Shown: positions 59,626 to 64,000 of the stretch, piece by piece | Position numbering within the stretch: the first letter of the stretch is position 1 | Layout: every line of letters begins with the position of its first letter | Assembly (NCBI RefSeq): GCF_047730165.1 | Contig: NZ_CP159834.1 | Coordinates: forward strand, 744,001-808,000 | DNA length: 64,000 nucleotides | Direction of reading: 5' to 3' | Origin: Patiriisocius sp047730165 | Lineage (GTDB): Bacteria > Bacteroidota > Bacteroidia > Flavobacteriales > Flavobacteriaceae | The notes under the pieces: model-generated | Seen by the model: only the letters and a program-made list of their open reading frames with translations | Database searches by the model: none | What the model was told of the DNA's origin: nothing | Translations under genes and position numbers: made by a program

Positions 59626-61848
59626 TTATGCTAAAGCGGTAGCGCTTAAATGTCTCAAAATTGTGGTTAAAAATTGAGATACATCGTAGGGCTTTAAAAT
59701 AATGTCATTCATGCCTGAAGCAATTATCCTCGCTCTAGCTTCTTCTATTTCTACTGCTGTCAATGCAATAATGGGAATATTTTTATTATAAATTCTAATT
59801 TTTTCTGTAGCCTCAATACCGCCCATTTTAGGCATATGGATATCCATTAAAATTAAATTAAATTTTTTATTTTGCACTTGTTCAATGGCCTGCAAGCCAT
59901 CGTTTGCTAGGGTTGTTTTAAAGTGTCGCGCTTCTAAAATCCTTTGTGTGACTTTTTGATTTATCTTATTATCATCCACTATTAAAATATGCATATTCTC
60001 AGAAACAGACATTACAGGAGTATCTACGGCATTAACCTCTAAAACCTCTTTTGATATACTCGTGTTTTCTTCAAGGTCAATTATAAATGAGAAAATCGCG
60101 CCATTCCCTGGCGAGCTTTGTAGATCAATTTCGCTATTATAAAGATTGAGTAGTTTTTTAACAATAGGCAAGCCTAGTCCAGTACCCTGATAGTTATAAT
60201 TGTTGCTTTCTATTTGCGAGAACTCTTCAAAAATAGATTGTTGTTTTTCTAGCGGAATCCCGATGCCATTATCTTTAATAAAAAATTGTGTTTTATAAAG
60301 ACCGTCCTTATTTTTACTTAGCGATTTAATGACAATTTCAATGGTTCCGTTTTCATTAAATTTTACCGCATTACCCACCAGATTCATGAGTATTTGAGAT
60401 AGTTTAACAGAGTCTCCAATTAAATAAATTGGCAAGGCATCATCAATCCTAACCTGTATTTTATTGTTATTCTGCTGTAAGCTAAAAGTAAAAGAATTGG
60501 TAATGTTCTTGACAAGTTTGGTCAAAATAAACGGAGCCTTTTCAAGCTTCATGCCATTTGCATCAGCCTTGTTTAATGTAAGTACATCATTGATAAGTGC
60601 TAACAAATAATCTGCTGAAAATTTAAGAGATTTTAAATCGTCTTTATGCGAGTTTAGTTTCTCATCTTCTAATAAGATAGAAGACAATCCTATAACTCCA
60701 TAAAGCGGTGTTCTTAATTCATGACTAACCGTGGAGAAAAACTGTGTTTTTAGTTTAGATAAACGCTCTGCCTCCTCTTTTGCTTTAACGAGTTGCACAT
60801 TGTTTTTATTCAGTTTTCTAACAATTTTCCTCCTACTCCCATACAAATAAAAGGCTGTAAGAAAGGCAGCAAAAAACACTGCTGCTGCGCTAATAAAGAT
60901 ATTAGAAAGCTGCTTAGATTTTGCCACAATCTCATCTGTTAATATCTGTTCAGTTTTAGCCGCTATTAACGCCACTTCATATTGCTCTAACTTCAACTTC
61001 TCATTTGCTTCTTGAAATTGTTGCTCCCTTATAATATTATTGTACTTCTCATCAAGAGCCTTTTCTGCTTTCAAACTTTTTATAGCTGCCCTTAAGTCGC
61101 CGCTGTTCTGATAGGCTTGCGATAAAAACCCTTGTGCTTCAACTGCGGGCTGTAAATAATCACCCGCTATCGCTCTCTTCACAGCACCTTCTAGTAGGGA
61201 TACTGCACGGATATTGTTAGTACGCAGCATATGATATCTCCCTCTCAATACATCTAGATTAATACTATAAAGAGAACTCATATTACTATCTGATTCTATA
61301 ATCTCACGAGAAGTGTTTAAGTAAGGTAAGGCCTTCAATGGCTCTTTGAGGACAATATAAACCCACGCATTATTCAATAAGGAGGCAATTCTATCTTTAT
61401 CTGTCTCTCCCCCTCTTTTGCTAATCTCAATAGCTCTCTCAAAGTTTTCGCGTGCTTTTTGAAGATCACTTCCGGTTATCATATAAGCATTGCCTATGTC
61501 ATTATATACACCACTAATCAAGCTGTCCTTCTTAGATAGAAGCGCATATTCAAGGGCTGTTCTATAGTAAGAAAGGCTATTACTAGCATCTCGCATTGAC
61601 AAATACACAGATCCTAATCTCAAATTACTCTTTGCAGCAAGAATGTAATTATTCGCTTTTAATGCCTCCTTTTCTATAAAAATACTCGTGGCAATCGCTC
61701 CTTTATAATCAAAATCTCGTTGTTGGGTATATGTCTTATTTACAAGTGTGTACAGACTATCTATAGTGATCCTCGTTTCTTGAGCTAGACCTTGTTGAGA
61801 AAAACTTAAAAAGCAGAAAATAAAAAGGAATGATAAAGTGTTTTTCAT
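59626..61848 (-). CDS. TPR hybrid histidine kinase with receiver domain
   Basis: 740 aa. Signal sequence (about 1-22), TPR region (about 40-310: SNLRLGSVYLSMRDASNSL and similar), one membrane helix (about 316-336), coiled coil, HisKA with FFSTVSHELRTPLYGV, HATPase with NLVGNAVKF, IKDNGIGIP and GTGLGLPI, and a C-terminal receiver (about 615-735) with LILMDIHMPKMGG. The whole relay to a final phosphotransfer protein is expected, but no such gene or output domain is adjacent. It ends 20 bases from the converging CNNM gene. The dead ogt gene lies upstream. Confidence 0.9.
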   Translation of the reverse strand: MKNTLSFLFIFCFLSFSQQGLAQETRITIDSLYTLVNKTYTQQRDFDYKGAIATSIFIEKEALKANNYILAAKSNLRLGSVYLSMRDASNSLSYYRTALEYALLSKKDSLISGVYNDIGNAYMITGSDLQKARENFERAIEISKRGGETDKDRIASLLNNAWVYIVLKEPLKALPYLNTSREIIESDSNMSSLYSINLDVLRGRYHMLRTNNIRAVSLLEGAVKRAIAGDYLQPAVEAQGFLSQAYQNSGDLRAAIKSLKAEKALDEKYNNIIREQQFQEANEKLKLEQYEVALIAAKTEQILTDEIVAKSKQLSNIFISAAAVFFAAFLTAFYLYGSRRKIVRKLNKNNVQLVKAKEEAERLSKLKTQFFSTVSHELRTPLYGVIGLSSILLEDEKLNSHKDDLKSLKFSADYLLALINDVLTLNKADANGMKLEKAPFILTKLVKNITNSFTFSLQQNNNKIQVRIDDALPIYLIGDSVKLSQILMNLVGNAVKFNENGTIEIVIKSLSKNKDGLYKTQFFIKDNGIGIPLEKQQSIFEEFSQIESNNYNYQGTGLGLPIVKKLLNLYNSEIDLQSSPGNGAIFSFIIDLEENTSISKEVLEVNAVDTPVMSVSENMHILIVDDNKINQKVTQRILEARHFKTTLANDGLQAIEQVQNKKFNLILMDIHMPKMGGIEATEKIRIYNKNIPIIALTAVEIEEARARIIASGMNDIILKPYDVSQFLTTILRHLSATALA

Positions 61849-61952
61849 AAAAAATAGTTGGCTTAAACAAACTTACTAAATAAACCTCAGAAGGAAAGTT
61901 TTAGCCTGTTTTTTGGGATTTAGTAATGTGCTACGCATGTATACCTTTGGAT

Positions 61953-62427
61953 ATGGAGACTTCCATTTTAGAAACAGAAATAGGACATATTGAGATAAAA
62001 GGCACGGCAGTGGGTCTCTGCTCAATCTAGTTTCTAGAGACAACTTCGGAAACATTAACATCCAAAATTCCTCCCTATTTAAAAACTATTGTTTCACAAT
62101 GACAAGAATACTTTGCAGGCACGAGAACCAAATTTGATGTAAAGCTTAGTCCTGATGGAAAGGCATTTCAGTAAAAAGTATGGGAGTAACTGCAGACCAT
62201 CCCTTTTGGGAAAACAGCATCCTATCAAGAAATGGGAAATGATCTATGAGACCCAAAAGTAATTAGGGCGGTAGCATCTGCAAATGGAAAACCCAATTGC
62301 CATTGTAATCCCTTGTCATCGCGTGATTGGAAGTGACAGAAAACTAACTAGTTATGCAGGTGGCTTACATCGTAAAAAATGGTTGGTGGAACATGAGAGT
62401 CACGTGACACAGGGAAAATTATTCTAG
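61953..62427 (+). pseudogene. ogt: Decayed O6-methylguanine-DNA methyltransferase
   Basis: Read from ATG 61953 the frame encodes METSILETEIGHIEIKG and the rest of an Ogt-type protein: QEYFAGTRTKFDVKLS, KVW, LQTIPFGKTASYQEM, DPKVIRAVASANGK. It is broken by five in-frame stops (TAG, TGA, TAA, TAA, TGA). Near 62285-62295 the frame shifts, after which the active-site PCHRVIGSDRKLTSYAGG and LHRKKWLVEHE follow and end in TAG. The acceptor Cys in PCHRV is still present. In the family this protein repairs alkylated guanine and thymine. All three stop codons occur and one frameshift is added, so this is a dead gene rather than recoding. Confidence 0.9.
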
Positions 62428-62470
62428 TTTTCTTTTTTGTACATTTAGCAATAGTCCAATCATCTGCGCT

Positions 62471-63184
62471 ATGCTAAAAAAAATCAACCTAGAACACATC
62501 TTATTTCTCGATATTGAGACGGTACCTCAACACGCCAATTACAACGACCTTGATAAAACGACCAAAGCGCTCTGGGAAGGAAAAACTAAATACCAACGCA
62601 AAGAAGATTTTACACCCGAAGCGTTCTATGACCGAGCAGGTATCTGGGCAGAATTTGGGACCATTGTTTGTATTTCTGTCGGGTATTTTAAGACGCAGGG
62701 AGATCTTCGGAAGTTTAGGGTCACTACTTTTCACGGCGCGGAAGATACGCTCTTAAAAGAGTTTAAAGCCCTATTACAAACACATTTTAATAAAACGCAA
62801 CACGTGTTATGTGCTCATAATGGTAAAGAATTTGATTTTCCTTATATCGCACGACGTATGATTATTCACGGCATAGATTTACCTTTTAAACTTAATCTCT
62901 TCGGAAAAAAACCTTGGGAAGTCCCTCATCTAGATACGCTAGAGTTGTGGAAATTTGGAGATTATAAAACCTTCACTTCGCTAAAGTTAATGGCGCACGT
63001 GTTAGGAATCCCTTCTCCTAAAGATGATATAGATGGTAGTGAAGTTCGCGATGTGTTTTATGAAGAAAATGACATTGGTAGAATCATTATCTATTGTGAA
63101 AAAGACACAGTGACAGTCGCACAGATTATTCTTAGGTTACGTAACGAGCCTCTTTTATCTGAAGACGAAATAGTCTCTGTTTAA
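62471..63184 (+). CDS. PolB-like 3'-5' exonuclease
   Basis: 237 aa, DEDD fold. Motif I is FLDIETVPQ (Asp and Glu), motif II is HNGKEFDFPYIARR, and motif III is YCEKDTVTVAQI with the Asp. TLELWKFGDYKTF is the usual spacer region. These predicted exonucleases resemble the proofreading domain of family B polymerases; a nucleic-acid trimming or repair role in the cytosol is expected. A copy of the motif ATTTCCGAAG starts two bases after its stop. Confidence 0.88.
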   Translation: MLKKINLEHILFLDIETVPQHANYNDLDKTTKALWEGKTKYQRKEDFTPEAFYDRAGIWAEFGTIVCISVGYFKTQGDLRKFRVTTFHGAEDTLLKEFKALLQTHFNKTQHVLCAHNGKEFDFPYIARRMIIHGIDLPFKLNLFGKKPWEVPHLDTLELWKFGDYKTFTSLKLMAHVLGIPSPKDDIDGSEVRDVFYEENDIGRIIIYCEKDTVTVAQIILRLRNEPLLSEDEIVSV

Positions 63185-63593
63185 AATTTCCGAAGAGAAA
63201 CATGGAATGAACAATATCAAAAGATATCGCTTATTTTTATTATGCCCTTTTAAGTGGGGAGTATACATCTTGTGCATTAAGTTTAATAGTCTTAGCAGGT
63301 GCTTTACGCCACTTTGTTCATTAATGACAATTTGCACATTTAGAACTACATATAGCAGCGTAACACCTTCGTTTTATAAAAACAAATAACCCAACGAAAT
63401 GTTAGATTTTCTCATATTATGCTAAATTAAATTGTATTTTTTTATAATACGATTACGAATTAATGAATAATTTATGGGTGTTAAAATTATAATAAGCAAC
63501 TACACCAAACTTTAAGAGTCTTGTTTTAATCGTGAGATTTTATTATAATTTTAAAGTAACTTCGTATATTTATTAACTAATCTAGTTCTATTT
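63185..63593. other. Gene-free spacer
   Basis: About 410 AT-rich bases between the exonuclease and the transporter gene. It holds an exact ATTTCCGAAG at 63186-63195. Short open frames occur on both strands but look like chance. I see no promoter stronger than TATTTTTG at 63589, which overlaps the start of the next gene. Confidence 0.5.
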
Positions 63594-64000
63594 TTGTCAC
63601 AATTACTCCTTTCCATTAATGCCCTTTCTATTTCCTTCGGAAATGCCAAAAACCCAATTGAAGTAGTCCACGACATTTCATTCTCGGTCAACGAAAATGA
63701 AATCGTAGGGATTGTCGGGGAATCTGGTTCTGGTAAATCAGTTACCTCTTTGGCGATTATGGGTTTGCTGCCTAAAAAAAACACCCATATTAAAGGAGCC
63801 GTCTTATTTAATGGTAGCGAACTAACAAGTCTTAAAAATTCCGAAGCTAGAAAAATACGTGGTAAAGAGATTGCCATGATTTTTCAAGAACCGATGAGCG
63901 CACTCAACCCATCTCTAAAATGTGGTTTGCAAGTTGCCGAAATGCTCCAGAATCACACGTCGCTTTCTAAACCTGCGATTAGGAAAGAAGTGCTCTCCCT
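63594..64000 (+). CDS. Oligopeptide/dipeptide-type ABC transporter ATP-binding protein, 5' part
   Basis: A TTG start opens SQLLLSINALSISFG. The first 135 residues show Walker A GESGSGKS (about 44-51), the Q-loop MIFQEPMSALNPSLK, and the insert GLLPKKNTHIKG typical of OppD/DppD or of the fused Opp ATPases. The gene continues past the window edge, so whether it is a single or a double ATPase cannot be seen. The family drives peptide or nickel import at the inner membrane. The first bases hold another exact copy of the dispersed motif (CTTCGGAAAT at 63635). Confidence 0.88.
   Translation, partial: MSQLLLSINALSISFGNAKNPIEVVHDISFSVNENEIVGIVGESGSGKSVTSLAIMGLLPKKNTHIKGAVLFNGSELTSLKNSEARKIRGKEIAMIFQEPMSALNPSLKCGLQVAEMLQNHTSLSKPAIRKEVLS

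Noticed and set aside
61953..62427. Stop-codon readthrough or an altered genetic code in ogt
   Set aside because: All three stop codons occur and a frameshift is added, and neighbouring genes use stops normally, so decay explains it better.
63589..63596. TATTTTTG as promoter of the ABC ATPase gene
   Set aside because: It overlaps the TTG start codon, so a transcript would begin inside the gene; the match is probably chance or the true start is different.
6904..63644. The 10-mer as a Chi or FtsK-orienting motif
   Set aside because: The exact copies are six in one orientation and five in the other, without the strand bias those motifs show; the whole genome could still change this view.
1..64000. 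tRNA, rRNA, tmRNA, CRISPR arrays or integrated phage
   Set aside because: No T-loop GTTCGAATCC-like sequence, repeat-spacer series, integrase or phage structural gene was seen on either strand.

Overview
This window looks like chromosomal DNA of a marine-type flavobacterium (Bacteroidota, family Flavobacteriaceae). The evidence is low GC, TTG starts on many genes, weak Shine-Dalgarno sites, promoters with a TAnnTTTG -7 element, TonB-dependent receptors with carboxypeptidase-regulatory N-termini, a type IX secretion sorting tail, and a heme pathway ending in HemF/HemJ/HemH. A Dokdonia-like genus would fit, but the sequence alone cannot prove it. I saw no rRNA, tRNA, CRISPR array, prophage or intact insertion sequence.

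Layout. 0-7 kb: end of uvrC, a patatin/Omp85 fusion, homogentisate dioxygenase, a DUF3108 protein, tryptophan dioxygenase and an M23 lipoprotein. 7-17 kb: one stand-alone TonB-dependent receptor, then a divergent locus with a secreted endonuclease-family enzyme facing a second receptor and its DUF5689 lipoprotein. 17-21.5 kb: an acyltransferase, a sigma factor paired with a protein that joins an anti-sigma-like head to an outer-membrane barrel, and recA. 21.7-30.3 kb: a metal block with feoA-feoB, a small lipoprotein, a Cys-rich FeoB-associated peptide, and a TroR-TroABCD-like operon led by a DtxR-family regulator. Matching palindromes lie before feoA and before the regulator gene. 30.5-41.7 kb: mixed housekeeping (DnaJ/TerB protein, bacilliredoxin, acyltransferase, HD hydrolase, S9 peptidase, TPR-AraC sensor, enoyl-CoA hydratase, histidine kinase, HemJ), with several tiny membrane ORFs. 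41.8-47.2 kb: a large Asp-box protein, a T9SS-sorted protein and a MATE exporter.

47.1-57.4 kb is a heme cluster: hemH and an AraC regulator on the minus strand, and divergently hemA-hemC-hemD-hemE, three non-heme membrane or unknown genes, then hemF and hemB. With hemJ at 41.2 kb this covers every step from glutamyl-tRNA to heme except GltX and HemL. The route is the classical protoporphyrin branch, and HemB is of the type lacking the zinc-binding cysteines. 57.4-64 kb: a DinB-fold protein, a CNNM/CBS protein, a hybrid TPR histidine kinase, a dead ogt gene with five internal stops and a frameshift, a PolB-like exonuclease and the start of an Opp/Dpp-type ATPase.

The signal no gene explains is a dispersed 10-mer, ATTTCCGAAG. 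I found it 11 times exactly, in both orientations, with more than a dozen one-mismatch relatives. It occurs inside unrelated genes and directly after stop codons. A second group of findings is small membrane ORFs overlapping their neighbours' start or stop codons (35990-36091 and 41051-41158).
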